From contig DASZNF010000127.1 of NCBI GenBank assembly GCA_035551355.1, forward strand, positions 1-56,760: DNA of 56,760 nt, read 5' to 3'. The translations under genes were made by a program, and so were the position numbers. This document shows, in pieces, positions 41,180 through 49,670 of this stretch. Source of the DNA: DATATV01 sp035551355. GTDB lineage: Bacteria > Actinomycetota > Actinomycetes > Mycobacteriales > Pseudonocardiaceae. Under the pieces are notes generated by a model that did no database searches, had not been told where the DNA came from, and saw only the letters and a program-made list of their open reading frames with translations. Positions within the stretch are counted from its first letter, which is position 1, and each line of letters begins with the position of its first letter.

Positions 41180-43204
41180 TCAGCCGACCGACACCACCTC
41201 ACTCGTCGCGGCAGCCATGACCGAGCCCGCCGGCAGATAAACGACCCGATACAACCCGCCCGCCCGCGTCTTCGGCGACTCCAGCACCAGCGATCCGGTC
41301 GTAGCCGCGCTGTCCACCCGGGCCATCGCCACCGGTGCCCCCACCGCACCGACCATCCGCTCCAGCACAACCCGATCGCCCGCCGAGTGCCCCACCGGCG
41401 CACTCCAGTTCACCGAAAACCTTTGCGCCCCAACAGAATCCACGTTGACCGTGGCCGGCACCCACCCGGACAACACAACGCCCGGATCGCTCAGCTGCCC
41501 GGCCTGCGCCGCCGACAGCTGACTTGAGCAGGCCAGCCGTTGCCCGGTGTCCAACGGATTCCCGGCCAGATCGGTGCTCTGGTATTCGCCCCACCGCAGA
41601 CTCTGTGCCTGCGAGCAGTCGCCGTATCCGGTCATCAACAGCCAGCCGGCGGGCGCGATCTGCGGCCCCATCGCGTCGTCGATGTAATCGGCCTGGCTGG
41701 CCGGGAACCGACTGAGCTGAATGCGCCCGAGATAGACCGACCCGGCCGCGACCCCGCTGTCCGCGGAGATCCGGTCGTCGACGAACACGTCGCCGTGGTG
41801 GTCGGCGTCGTTGCGGATCTGCGTGTAGTACCCGGCGTGCATGGCCTTCAGCTCGGAGTGCTGCACGAACACCGAGCCGGTGCCCCAGACGAAGTCGACA
41901 TCGCCCTTGATGTAGCTGTTGGTGACAAAACCGGTGCCCTGCAAGCGAAGCGTGTCCTGGAAGCTGTCCAACGTGACCCGGTCGAGGGTGATGTGCTGAT
42001 TGTTGCCCCGAAACGCCTCGGCCTGCGAACCGCCGAACGGGGTGGTGTTGCGCAGGGTGATGTTCTCCAGCGTGAAGTCGGGTGCGTCCACGCCGAACAG
42101 TGCCCGCCAGCAGTTGGTCAGATCGGGCACCGGAAGCTGGCGCAGCGGACAGATGTTGGCCGGCTGGGTGTTGTCCAATGCCTCGTCGCCGTTGAGCTTG
42201 TCGTTGTTGGCGTACTGGATGATCGTGGTGTCGCGGTCGTCGCCCCGCACGGTGATGTGCGCCCGATCGGCGCGCACGTAGTCGATCTCGGTGTAGACGC
42301 CGGGGCGGACGTCGATGGTCACCGGGCGCTGATTGCCCTCGGGCACGTAGTCGATCGCGCCCTGCACGCTGCAGAAATCCCCGGACCCGTCGGTCGCCAC
42401 GGTGAGCCGGTCCGCCCCGACGCGCGGCGTGCGCGACCTGGTACGCAGCCGCAACGTCCACGGATCGGTGATCGCCGGCTGCCCGGCGAACACACCCGCC
42501 GAGACGGTCAGGTAGTAGCTCCGCCCGTAGTCGAGCTGCCGATGCGGGTGGACACTCGCGACGTTCCCGCTGACGATCACCGGGTAGTAGCTGAACAGAT
42601 GCGGAACGTCGGTGTCGGAGACCGCGTCACCGACGTTCTCCCTGGCCGAGGCCGGATCGGCCAGGTCGATGTTGTCCACGACCGTGCCGTCGGCCCGGTG
42701 GATGTCGATGGTCCCGGAGCTGCCCAGCTGCGGCGTGGACGCGAAGTCCAGCCGCAGCGGCCCGTCCACGCAACCCCCGTTCGACTCCAGCCGAACCGGC
42801 GCTCCCAACGGCGAGGCAACCGTCCCCAATGGCGAGGCAACCGCCCCCAACGGCCCGGCCACCGCGACCGTCCTGCCGAACGCCACCGCCCCACCGGCGG
42901 TGACGATCACGGCGACCAGAGCGACTCCCCGCCGCCGCCCGCGCCCCCGCGTCGTACCTCCAACAGGTGCGGCACCTCGAACGGCGGCGGCGCTTCCAAC
43001 TGGAGCGGCACCGCCAGCTGGCATCGGAACCATCGATCGGGCTCGGCACCCACGCTCAACTCGATGTCCACGCGCCCGGTTCCGGCCGATGACGCGATTC
43101 AAGCGAGCGACCAGAGATCGGCGGTTCTGGCGGCTACGGCGTAGCAAACGATTGCGACCAGGCCGATGAGGCTGCGGTTGATCGGTCATCGTTGACATCC
43201 CCAT
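41180..43204 (-). CDS. Secreted pectinesterase (CE8) with C-terminal domain
   Basis: 674 residues from ATG 43204 (43198 and 43189 are alternatives; the last has a GGGG stretch 9 bases upstream). A basic N-terminus is followed by one hydrophobic export segment ('GVALVAVIVTAGGAVAFG'). A domain at about 120-260 resembles a bacterial Ig-like segment. The right-handed beta-helix esterase runs from 'LTVATDGSGDFCSVQGAIDY'. Catalytic blocks are 'GSQAEAFRGNNQHITLDRVT', 'SFQDTLRLQGTGFVTNSYIK', 'GDVDFVWGTGSVFV' (the Asp pair) and 'YLGRIQLSR'. It removes methyl esters from pectin. It suggests use of plant material. A C-terminal beta-sandwich of about 90 residues may bind substrate. Confidence 0.9.
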   Translation of the reverse strand: MGMSTMTDQPQPHRPGRNRLLRRSRQNRRSLVARLNRVIGRNRARGHRVERGCRARSMVPMPAGGAAPVGSAAAVRGAAPVGGTTRGRGRRRGVALVAVIVTAGGAVAFGRTVAVAGPLGAVASPLGTVASPLGAPVRLESNGGCVDGPLRLDFASTPQLGSSGTIDIHRADGTVVDNIDLADPASARENVGDAVSDTDVPHLFSYYPVIVSGNVASVHPHRQLDYGRSYYLTVSAGVFAGQPAITDPWTLRLRTRSRTPRVGADRLTVATDGSGDFCSVQGAIDYVPEGNQRPVTIDVRPGVYTEIDYVRADRAHITVRGDDRDTTIIQYANNDKLNGDEALDNTQPANICPLRQLPVPDLTNCWRALFGVDAPDFTLENITLRNTTPFGGSQAEAFRGNNQHITLDRVTLDSFQDTLRLQGTGFVTNSYIKGDVDFVWGTGSVFVQHSELKAMHAGYYTQIRNDADHHGDVFVDDRISADSGVAAGSVYLGRIQLSRFPASQADYIDDAMGPQIAPAGWLLMTGYGDCSQAQSLRWGEYQSTDLAGNPLDTGQRLACSSQLSAAQAGQLSDPGVVLSGWVPATVNVDSVGAQRFSVNWSAPVGHSAGDRVVLERMVGAVGAPVAMARVDSAATTGSLVLESPKTRAGGLYRVVYLPAGSVMAAATSEVVSVG

Positions 43205-43210
43205 CCCAGG

Positions 43211-43226
43211 TACGCGATATCACGTA
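43211..43226. promoter_or_regulatory. Palindrome upstream of the pectinesterase gene
   Basis: TACGCGATATCACGTA, an inverted repeat with one mismatch centred on GATATC, lies 7 bases upstream of the longest pectinesterase start. A partial second copy (TACGATATTCCGCAACGTA) is at 43239-43257. The stretch is AT-rich and sits in the divergent promoter region. It is likely an operator. Confidence 0.55.
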
Positions 43227-43304
43227 CTACATCTCATATACGATATTCCGCAACGTACAAACCGAAGGGCCATCGGTCAATGGGATGATCGGCCCAACCG
43301 ACTA

Positions 43305-44813
43305 TTGTCAGTGCTCGTGCAGGTGGGGCGGGCGAAGAACGGGTCCAGCGGCGGAACCGGCAGCCGAACCGACGTCGATAAGCCCGATGTCGCGAATCGG
43401 GCCGCCGCCGCGCAATCCGCTACGCCATCCGAACCTTCCCCGGTGGCTCCCCCCGCCCCCACCCCCTCCCGCCCCAACCCCACCGGCGACGCGCCCGCTG
43501 GCGACGCGCACGCAACTGCCCAGCCCGGAGGCACCGGCCATGCGGGCACCGTGCCCGCAACCAGCACGTCCACAGGTGTCGAACCCGCAGGCACCGATCC
43601 CGCAGGTGCCGACCCCGCTGGCTCAGGGCGTGCGAGCACTCGGCGCACAGGTGCCCAGCCCACGAGCGGCGAGCGCAGCCGCGCCGCGTCCTCGGGCACC
43701 AGCCCGGAGCCGCCGAGCGCCGAACGCTCTCGCCCCGGCGCGCCGATGCCCGACCGTGTCCGCCCCAGCTCGGCCGCCTCCGACCAAGCCGGAATCAGCG
43801 CGCCGGCGACCGCCGTTGGTCGCTCGAACTCCCGTCCCGGAACGGGCCGTTTCCGGCGATCGGCCGCTGGACAGGCCAAACCCAGCGACACCTCGACGGA
43901 CAGCCGTCGCGACACGGCGCCGCACCCCGGTGCCGACCACAGCGCCACTCCGTCGCCGGCTCCGGCTCCGGGCCAGTCCGACCACGATTCCGGAGACCGG
44001 AGCACCGCCGGAACGGTGCTGGCCAACGCCGGCCGGGCCGCCGGCTGGCTGGTCAAGACCGGCTGGCGGGTGACCCGCGCCCTGCCCGGCGGTGAGCAGG
44101 TCGAGGATCGCCTGCTTCGCGCCGAGGAGACGCTGATATCCGGACTGCACCGCGCGGAACACACGGTCGTCGGCGAACTTCGCCGTCGCCGGGAGCCCGC
44201 GGGCACGACCGCCGGTTTCGCCTGGCGGGTCAACGGCAACGGACCGTTCGGAACCGAGACGCACAGCGCCGTGGTCGGCGAGCACGAGCTGGTCACCCTG
44301 GTTCGGCCGATGAACGGTCAGGTCGAGCCGCTGCGCGCGGGCATGGCCGAACTGCTCAGCCTGTCCGCCAGCGCGGACGCCGCACGCAGCCGCGACTACC
44401 TGTACGCGAGCATCCTTCGTCAGCTGGTGCCCGACGAGGCGCGCATCCTGGCCGCGCTGGCCGATGGCAGGCCGCGCCCGGTGGTGCACGTCATGGTCCG
44501 CAGTCCGCTGGGCGCGATTCAGCGTGCGGTGCTGGAGAACGCCTCCACTGTGGGCCGCGACGCCGGCGTCGCGGTTCCCGAGCACGTGCCGTTCCACCTG
44601 ACCCGGCTGCACCGGCTCGACCTGGTCGACATCGGCGACGAAGACACGAACCTGACCGAGCAGTACGCCATCCTGGCGGCCGACGACCTGATCCGCGATG
44701 CCGAACGGCAGGCGCGGCAACGCTGGCGCGGCGGTGCGAAGCTGATCCGCCGCACGATCACGATGTCCGCGCTGGGCAACCGATTCTGGGCGGAGTGCGA
44801 CCCGCTGGCGTAG
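43305..44813 (+). CDS. Abi-alpha (DUF4393)-like protein with long disordered N-terminus
   Basis: 502 residues if TTG 43305 is used; GTG 43311, 43317 and 43323 are equally plausible. About 240 N-terminal residues are Pro/Ala/Ser/Thr/Gly/Arg-rich and disordered. The folded part begins near 'AGRAAGWLVKTGWRVTRALP'. It shows the DUF4393 pattern 'YLYASILRQLVPDEARILAAL', then 'LTRLHRLDLVDIG' and the end 'ITMSALGNRFWAECDPLA', which corresponds to the 'LTxxGxxFxxxC' close of the family. DUF4393 includes the lactococcal AbiA-alpha-type phage-abortive proteins, but most actinobacterial members are uncharacterised. It stands alone. Confidence 0.65.
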   Translation: MSVLVQVGRAKNGSSGGTGSRTDVDKPDVANRAAAAQSATPSEPSPVAPPAPTPSRPNPTGDAPAGDAHATAQPGGTGHAGTVPATSTSTGVEPAGTDPAGADPAGSGRASTRRTGAQPTSGERSRAASSGTSPEPPSAERSRPGAPMPDRVRPSSAASDQAGISAPATAVGRSNSRPGTGRFRRSAAGQAKPSDTSTDSRRDTAPHPGADHSATPSPAPAPGQSDHDSGDRSTAGTVLANAGRAAGWLVKTGWRVTRALPGGEQVEDRLLRAEETLISGLHRAEHTVVGELRRRREPAGTTAGFAWRVNGNGPFGTETHSAVVGEHELVTLVRPMNGQVEPLRAGMAELLSLSASADAARSRDYLYASILRQLVPDEARILAALADGRPRPVVHVMVRSPLGAIQRAVLENASTVGRDAGVAVPEHVPFHLTRLHRLDLVDIGDEDTNLTEQYAILAADDLIRDAERQARQRWRGGAKLIRRTITMSALGNRFWAECDPLA

Positions 44814-45066
44814 CGCGCCGCACCGCGTCCGGACGTGGCGCCGACGCCTGGATCGCGTTCACCTCAGTATTGATTGCCCACCGTTCTTGCTCGTCGCCGA
44901 TGACCTCGTTCGGCTGCGAACTCATCCCGACCCGACCGTGTCACCGTCCGACTATCTGAACCATATTCACCTCCTGATTTTCGCCTGGTCTTTGATCGTC
45001 ACCGTCCAGCCCGCCTCACCGCCTGTCTGGTTACGCGCCCTTTCGTTCTTCGCTCTGCCGAATCTG
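44814..45066. other. Gene-free stretch after the DUF4393-like gene
   Basis: About 250 bases, with moderate GC and pyrimidine-rich plus strand. An 83-codon frame (44887-45138) exists but has no ribosome site and runs through a hairpin, so I do not call it a gene. Confidence 0.45.
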
Positions 45067-45135
45067 GTGTCGGGTAGTCCTGCTCTCCTTACCCATCTCC
45101 GGTGGTCCAGGCAAGGAAGCAGGATTACCCGACAC
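45067..45135. repeat. Long imperfect inverted repeat (about 22-bp stem)
   Basis: GTGTCGGGTAGTCCTGCT at 45067-45084 pairs with AGCAGGATTACCCGACAC at 45118-45135, with one G-T wobble, and the stem continues with CTCCTT against AAGGA. The loop is about 22 bases. It could be a terminator for the upstream gene, a small structured RNA or a miniature element; no target-site duplication is obvious. Confidence 0.65.
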
Positions 45136-45504
45136 TAGCGGAAAACTTTGGGGCGAATCGGTTGCTTATCCACAGGTGGCGAAAACTATCCACAGAAAAG
45201 TCTTCATGTTCGCGCTGGGTGTCAGCAGCTCGATAACCTGGCCGAGGGCCGTGCCCCCGGGTGGGCGGGGGCTGTTCTCGGGGCGTGATTTGGCGGCATT
45301 ATTTTGGGGCTTGTGGAAGCGTGGCCCGATTGCCGGAATCCTTGTCAGTGAGGTGAAAGCGCGACCAGCCGGTCGACAACAACAGCAGCCGGTCAGCAAA
45401 AGGCCAGTCGACAACGAACGACAACAGCCGACAGGAAACCGGATCACAACAACCGGCCACCCGGGCAGCTCCCAGTCAGGAAACCCAGGGCGGCCAACAA
45501 CTTC
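45136..45504. promoter_or_regulatory. Region with two DnaA-box-like sites and CAACA-rich repeats
   Basis: A perfect TTATCCACA (45166-45174) and a one-mismatch CTATCCACA (45186-45194) are in the same orientation, 20 bases apart, in a locally AT-rich stretch. Downstream (45360-45450) short GTCGACAACAA / CAGCCGGTC words recur. No coding frame is convincing. The gene order here is that of the serS-hisC2 region and not of the dnaA-dnaN origin, so a titration or regulatory site is likelier than the chromosome origin. Confidence 0.5.
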
Positions 45505-46572
45505 TCAGAGTTTGAACGCCCGGGCCGCGGCCAGGAAGGCGTCGTTCTCCGCCGGTTCCCCGACCGTCACCCGCACCCCCTCCGGCACGAACGCGCGCAC
45601 CACGACCTTGTGGTCCAGGCAGTGCTCGTTGAACTCCGCGGTGCGCTCACCCATCGGCAGCCACACGAAGTTGGCCTGGCTGTCGGGCACCCGGTAGCCC
45701 ATCTCCAGCAACGCGTCGCGCACCCGGACCCGCTCGGCCACGATGTCCCGGCACCGCGCCAGCAGTTCGTCCTCGGCGTCCAGCGACGCGATCGCGGCCA
45801 CCTGGGCCAGCGAGTTCACCCCGAACGGCACGTACACCTTGCGCAGCGCCTCGACCACCGGCTCGCTGCCGACACAGAACCCGACCCGCAGCCCAGCCAG
45901 GCCGTAGGCCTTGGAGAAGGTGCGCAGCACGGCCACATTGGACCGACCCTGCGCCCACGCCTTCTTGGCCACCTCGATCCCGTCGGGCACCTCGGGATCG
46001 GCCACGAACTCCCGGTACGCCTCGTCGATCACCAGCAACGTCTCCGGCGGCGTGTTCTCGATGATCCGGGTCAGTTCGTCGCCGCGCAGCGCCGGGCCGG
46101 TCGGATTGTTGGGCGTGCACACGAACATCAGCCGGGTCGCCGGGCTCACCGCCGCCAGCAGCGCGTCCACGTCCAGCCGCGCTTCCTCGGTCAACGGGAT
46201 CATGGTCGGCTTCGCGCCGGTCACCTGACTGGCGATCGGGTAGATCTCGAACGACCGCCACGGGAACAGCACCTCGTCCCCGTCGTGGCAGGTGATCTGC
46301 ACCAGCTGATGGCACAACGCCACCGAACCGCAGCCCACCGCCACCTGATCACGACCGACGTCGAACCGCGCGGCCAGTCGGTCGATCAGCTCGGCCGCAC
46401 CGTTGTCCGGATAACGATTGACTACCGACCCGGCCCGGGAGATCGCGTTCATCACGCTGGGCAACGGACCGGCCGACACCTCGTTACTGGCCAGCTTGAT
46501 CGCGCCCTCGACGGTGCGCCCGGGCACGTACCCCGGCACCCCGGCCAGGTCAGCACGGATACGAGGCCCCAT
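45505..46572 (-). CDS. hisC: Histidinol-phosphate / aromatic amino acid aminotransferase (HisC2/Pat type)
   Basis: 355 residues from ATG 46572, which has AAGGAG seven bases upstream. PLP fold type I: 'KLASNEVSAGPLPSV', 'NRYPDNGAAELIDRLA', 'VAVGCGSVALCHQLV', 'FVCTPNNPTGPALRGDEL', 'LLVIDEAYREFV', and the PLP-lysine motif 'RTFSKAYGLAGLRVGF'. The equivalent mycobacterial gene is Rv3772 (hisC2/pat), which belongs to the same chromosomal neighbourhood. Family members in this branch favour aromatic substrates. It could act in the last step of Phe/Tyr synthesis or back up HisC. Confidence 0.92.
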   Translation of the reverse strand: MGPRIRADLAGVPGYVPGRTVEGAIKLASNEVSAGPLPSVMNAISRAGSVVNRYPDNGAAELIDRLAARFDVGRDQVAVGCGSVALCHQLVQITCHDGDEVLFPWRSFEIYPIASQVTGAKPTMIPLTEEARLDVDALLAAVSPATRLMFVCTPNNPTGPALRGDELTRIIENTPPETLLVIDEAYREFVADPEVPDGIEVAKKAWAQGRSNVAVLRTFSKAYGLAGLRVGFCVGSEPVVEALRKVYVPFGVNSLAQVAAIASLDAEDELLARCRDIVAERVRVRDALLEMGYRVPDSQANFVWLPMGERTAEFNEHCLDHKVVVRAFVPEGVRVTVGEPAENDAFLAAARAFKL

Positions 46573-46716
46573 CGGCGTCTCCTTCGGCTCCAGCGGCACA
46601 GCACCCACTCAGGCGACCCAAACCTACCTAATGGCCTGTCAACGCTGTCGGCCGATCGGCTGTAGTTCCTATGGTCACGTTGACGGACGTTCACCTGAAC
46701 GTGATTGGGTAGTCGC

Positions 46717-47409
46717 ATGACGGAGATAAGGACTGAGACCATCGCGCTGACCGACGGTCGCAGTCTGCGCCTCACCGTGGCCGGTCCCCAGCCGGCCGTA
46801 CGTGGCGGCCTGATCGTGCTGCACGAGGCCCGTGGAGTCACCGACGCCGTGCGCGGGCTGGTCGACAGCCTCGCCGCGGAGGGGTGGCTGGCGGTTGCCC
46901 CGCACCTCTACCGCGCCGATCACGCCGAGGAGTTCGACGGCGCGGACGTGGATCACCAGGTCAGCAAGTTGTCCGGCGACACGGTGCTGGCCGACACCGA
47001 CGCCACCGCGGTCTGGCTGGCCGACGCGGGCGTGCCCGCCGACCGGCTCGGCGTGATCGGGTTCGACCTCGGCGGCGCGGTCGCCATGGTGGTGGCCAGC
47101 AGCCGCACCGTCGGAGCCGCGGTGAGCGTGGCCGGCGGTGGAATCACCGAACCCCTGTCCGACGGCCTGCCCGCGCTGATCGACGTGGCCGGCGAGCTGA
47201 CCTGCCCGTGGCTGGGCCTCTACGGCGACCGCGACACCACGATCTCGCCCGACCAGGTGGAAAAGCTGCGCGACGCCGCGGCCGGCGCCTCGGTGGCCAC
47301 CGAGGTGGTCCGGTTCGCCGAGGCCAGCAACCGGTTCGACTCGGACCCCACCGCCGCGGCCGAGGCCTGGCAGCGCACCCTCAACTGGTTCGACCTGCAC
47401 CTGCGCTGA
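46717..47409 (+). CDS. Dienelactone-hydrolase-like protein with altered catalytic residues
   Basis: 230 residues from ATG 46717. The alpha/beta-hydrolase fold of the DLH family is clear: 'GGLIVLHEARGVTDAVRGLV', 'YRADHAEEF', 'LGVIGFDLGGAVAMVVASS', 'LTCPWLGLYGDRDTTISPDQ' and 'AAEAWQRTLNWFDLHLR'. In active dienelactone hydrolases the elbow reads GYCxGG and a later 'HxF' supplies the histidine. Here the nucleophile position is Asp (GFDLGG) and the histidine position is Asn (EASNRF), while the triad Asp remains (GDRD). It is therefore probably not a normal hydrolase. It is divergent from hisC. Confidence 0.87.
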   Translation: MTEIRTETIALTDGRSLRLTVAGPQPAVRGGLIVLHEARGVTDAVRGLVDSLAAEGWLAVAPHLYRADHAEEFDGADVDHQVSKLSGDTVLADTDATAVWLADAGVPADRLGVIGFDLGGAVAMVVASSRTVGAAVSVAGGGITEPLSDGLPALIDVAGELTCPWLGLYGDRDTTISPDQVEKLRDAAAGASVATEVVRFAEASNRFDSDPTAAAEAWQRTLNWFDLHLR

Positions 47410-47426
47410 GCCACGCGCGATCCTGC

Positions 47427-47454
47427 GCCCCGCCGGAACATCGACCGGCGGGGC
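47427..47454 (+). terminator. Hairpin terminator after the DLH-like gene
   Basis: A 10-bp stem GCCCCGCCGG (47427-47436) / CCGGCGGGGC (47445-47454) with an 8-base loop, followed by TTCGTG, 17 bases after the stop codon. Confidence 0.8.
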
Positions 47455-47588
47455 TTCGTGCGTGCGCGCCGGCTCCGGCCCGGCCCTGATCCCCCGGCCG
47501 GGTATCGATCGCCGGGCAGGGCACCGACCTGCCGAAACACCGACTCAGGGGCTGCTTTTCCGGCCGGTTATCGGCTAGGAATGTGCCT

Positions 47589-49631
47589 ATGACGGACGAT
47601 CCCACCAACGACGGTGCACCGGCGGCCGAAGTCCCCGAACTGCTCTGGCAACCCACTCCCGAGACGATCGCGCGGACCCGGATCGCCCGGTTCCGCGACT
47701 GGCTGCGCGCCAACCGCGACGTCGACCTGGACGGCTACCGGGACCTGTGGCAGTGGTCCGTCACCGACCTGCCCGGCTTCTGGGGTGCGGTCGCCGAGCA
47801 TTTCGGCGTCCGCTTCCATCACGGGCCCGAGCGGGTGCTCACCGAGGCGGTCATGCCCGGCGCCCAGTGGTTTCCCGGCGCCACGCTGAACTACGCCGAG
47901 CAGGCCCTGCTGCCCGACCCCGTGCTGGGCGGGAAGGGCGAGGACGACCCGGCGGTGGTGTTCCGCCGGGAGGACGGCCGCAGCGAACACTGGACCTACG
48001 GCGACCTGCGGGCCCGGGTGGCCGCGGCCCGGGCCGGACTGGCCGCGCTGGGCGTGCGGGCCGGCGACCGGGTGGCCGCGCTGGCGCCCAACTCCCCGGA
48101 CACCCTGGTCGCCTTCCTGGCCACCGCCGGCCTCGGCGCGATCTGGTCGTCCTGCTCACCGGACTTCGGGGCGCGCGCGGTGTTCGACCGGTTCATCCAG
48201 ATCGAACCCACCGTGCTGATCGCGGTGGACGGCTACCGCTACAACGACCGGGCCTTCGACATCCGGCCCACCGTGGACCGGCTGCGCACGGAGATTCCGG
48301 GCCTGAAGGCCACCGTGCTGGTTTCCTACTCCGACCTGGACGCCACGCTGACCTGCACCGACGCCTCCCCAGTGGTGCGCTGGGACGACCTGCTGGCCGA
48401 ACACTCCGGCGCCGAACTGGCCTTCGAACCGGTGGCCTTCGACCACCCGCTGTGGATCCTGTACTCCTCCGGCACCACCGGCCTGCCCAAGGGGATCGTG
48501 CAGGGGCACGGCGGGATCGTGGTGGAACACCTCAAAGCCCTGGGCCTGCACTGCGATCTTGGGCCCGGTGACCGGTTCTTCTGGTTCACCACCACCGGCT
48601 GGATGATGTGGAACTTCCTGGTCTCGGGCCTGCTGGTCGGCTCCACCGTGGTGTTGTACGACGGCAATCCGGGGTACCCCGACCTGGGTGCCCTCTGGCG
48701 CCTGGCCGCGGAGGAGCGCATCGACTACTTCGGCACCTCCGCGCCGTTCATCCAGTCCTGCCTGAAGGAGGGGTTGCGTCCGGTGGACACCTGTGACCTC
48801 TCGGCGCTGCGCGCGGTCGGCTCGACCGGTGCGCCGCTGTCCCCGGAGGGCTTCCGCTGGATCGCCGACGCGATCGGCCCGGACGTGCAGATCTGCAGCG
48901 TGTCCGGGGGCACCGACCTGTGCACCGCGTTCGTCGGCTCCGCCCCGGACGTGCCGGTGTGGCTGGGCGAACTGTCCTGCCCGTCGCTGGGCGCGGCCGT
49001 GCACGCCTACGACGAGGCGGGCAACTCGGTGCTCGACGAGGTCGGCGAGCTGGTGGTCACCCAGCCGATGCCGAGCATGCCGGTGTTCTTCTGGAACGAC
49101 GAGGACGGCAGCCGGCTGCGCGAGGCGTACTTCGAGAACTACCCCGGCGTGTGGCGGCACGGCGACTGGATCACCGTCACCAGCCGCGGCTCCGCGGTCA
49201 TCCACGGCCGCAGCGACTCCACCCTCAACCGGGGCGGGGTGCGGATGGGCACCGCCGAGTTCTACCGGGTGGTGGAGGGATTCGCCGAGGTCGCCGACTC
49301 ACTGGTGATCGACACCTCCGGCACCGGACGCACCGACGGTGAGCTGCTGTGTTTCCTGGTCCTGGCGCCCGGGGCGGACCTCGCCGAGGTCGCGGGAAAG
49401 CTCCGGGTAGCGTTGCGTGAGCAGCTGTCGCCACGCCACGTGCCCAACCGGTTCCTGGCGGTGACCGCCGTGCCGCGCACGCTGAACGGGAAGAAGTGCG
49501 AGGTCCCGGTCAAGAAGATCCTGTCCGGGGTGCCGGTGGACAAGGCGATCAGCCGGGACGCGCTGCGGGAACCCGACTCGCTGCGCCCGTTCGTCGACCT
49601 GGCCCCAGCGGCGGGTCGTGACTCGCAGTGA
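47589..49631 (+). CDS. Acetoacetyl-CoA synthetase
   Basis: 680 residues, the size of acetoacetate-CoA ligase. The start at ATG 47589 has AGGA eight bases upstream. ANL-superfamily motifs are 'WILYSSGTTGLPKGIVQGHG' (AMP/phosphate loop), 'FFWFTTTGWMMWNFLVSGLL', 'VGSTGAPLSPEGFRWI', 'SGGTDLCTAF', 'WRHGDWITVT' (adenylate Asp), 'IHGRSDSTLNRGGVRMGTAE' and 'PRTLNGKKCEVPVKKIL' with the C-terminal catalytic Lys. The N-terminal 'FRDWLRANRDVDLDGYRDLW' and 'PGAQWFPGATLNYAEQAL' distinguish this family from acetyl-CoA synthetase. It activates acetoacetate with ATP and CoA in the cytosol. Transcribed alone. Confidence 0.94.
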   Translation: MTDDPTNDGAPAAEVPELLWQPTPETIARTRIARFRDWLRANRDVDLDGYRDLWQWSVTDLPGFWGAVAEHFGVRFHHGPERVLTEAVMPGAQWFPGATLNYAEQALLPDPVLGGKGEDDPAVVFRREDGRSEHWTYGDLRARVAAARAGLAALGVRAGDRVAALAPNSPDTLVAFLATAGLGAIWSSCSPDFGARAVFDRFIQIEPTVLIAVDGYRYNDRAFDIRPTVDRLRTEIPGLKATVLVSYSDLDATLTCTDASPVVRWDDLLAEHSGAELAFEPVAFDHPLWILYSSGTTGLPKGIVQGHGGIVVEHLKALGLHCDLGPGDRFFWFTTTGWMMWNFLVSGLLVGSTVVLYDGNPGYPDLGALWRLAAEERIDYFGTSAPFIQSCLKEGLRPVDTCDLSALRAVGSTGAPLSPEGFRWIADAIGPDVQICSVSGGTDLCTAFVGSAPDVPVWLGELSCPSLGAAVHAYDEAGNSVLDEVGELVVTQPMPSMPVFFWNDEDGSRLREAYFENYPGVWRHGDWITVTSRGSAVIHGRSDSTLNRGGVRMGTAEFYRVVEGFAEVADSLVIDTSGTGRTDGELLCFLVLAPGADLAEVAGKLRVALREQLSPRHVPNRFLAVTAVPRTLNGKKCEVPVKKILSGVPVDKAISRDALREPDSLRPFVDLAPAAGRDSQ

Positions 49632-49670
49632 CCTTCGCAGACTGGATTGGGTGATCGGTGTGGCGCGGCG

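Noticed and set aside
45067..45135. Possible small SRP (4.5S) RNA because AAGGAAGCAG occurs in the hairpin
   Set aside because: The GGTCAGG/GGAA-tetraloop arrangement of SRP domain IV is not present and the word lies in the stem and not at a loop; similarity is only ten bases.
44887..45138. 83-codon plus-strand frame
   Set aside because: No ribosome site, passes through a long inverted repeat, composition not coding-like.
45160..45200. Chromosomal replication origin
   Set aside because: Only two DnaA-like boxes and no dnaA, dnaN, rpmH or parA/B genes nearby; the gene order belongs to the serS-hisC2 region.
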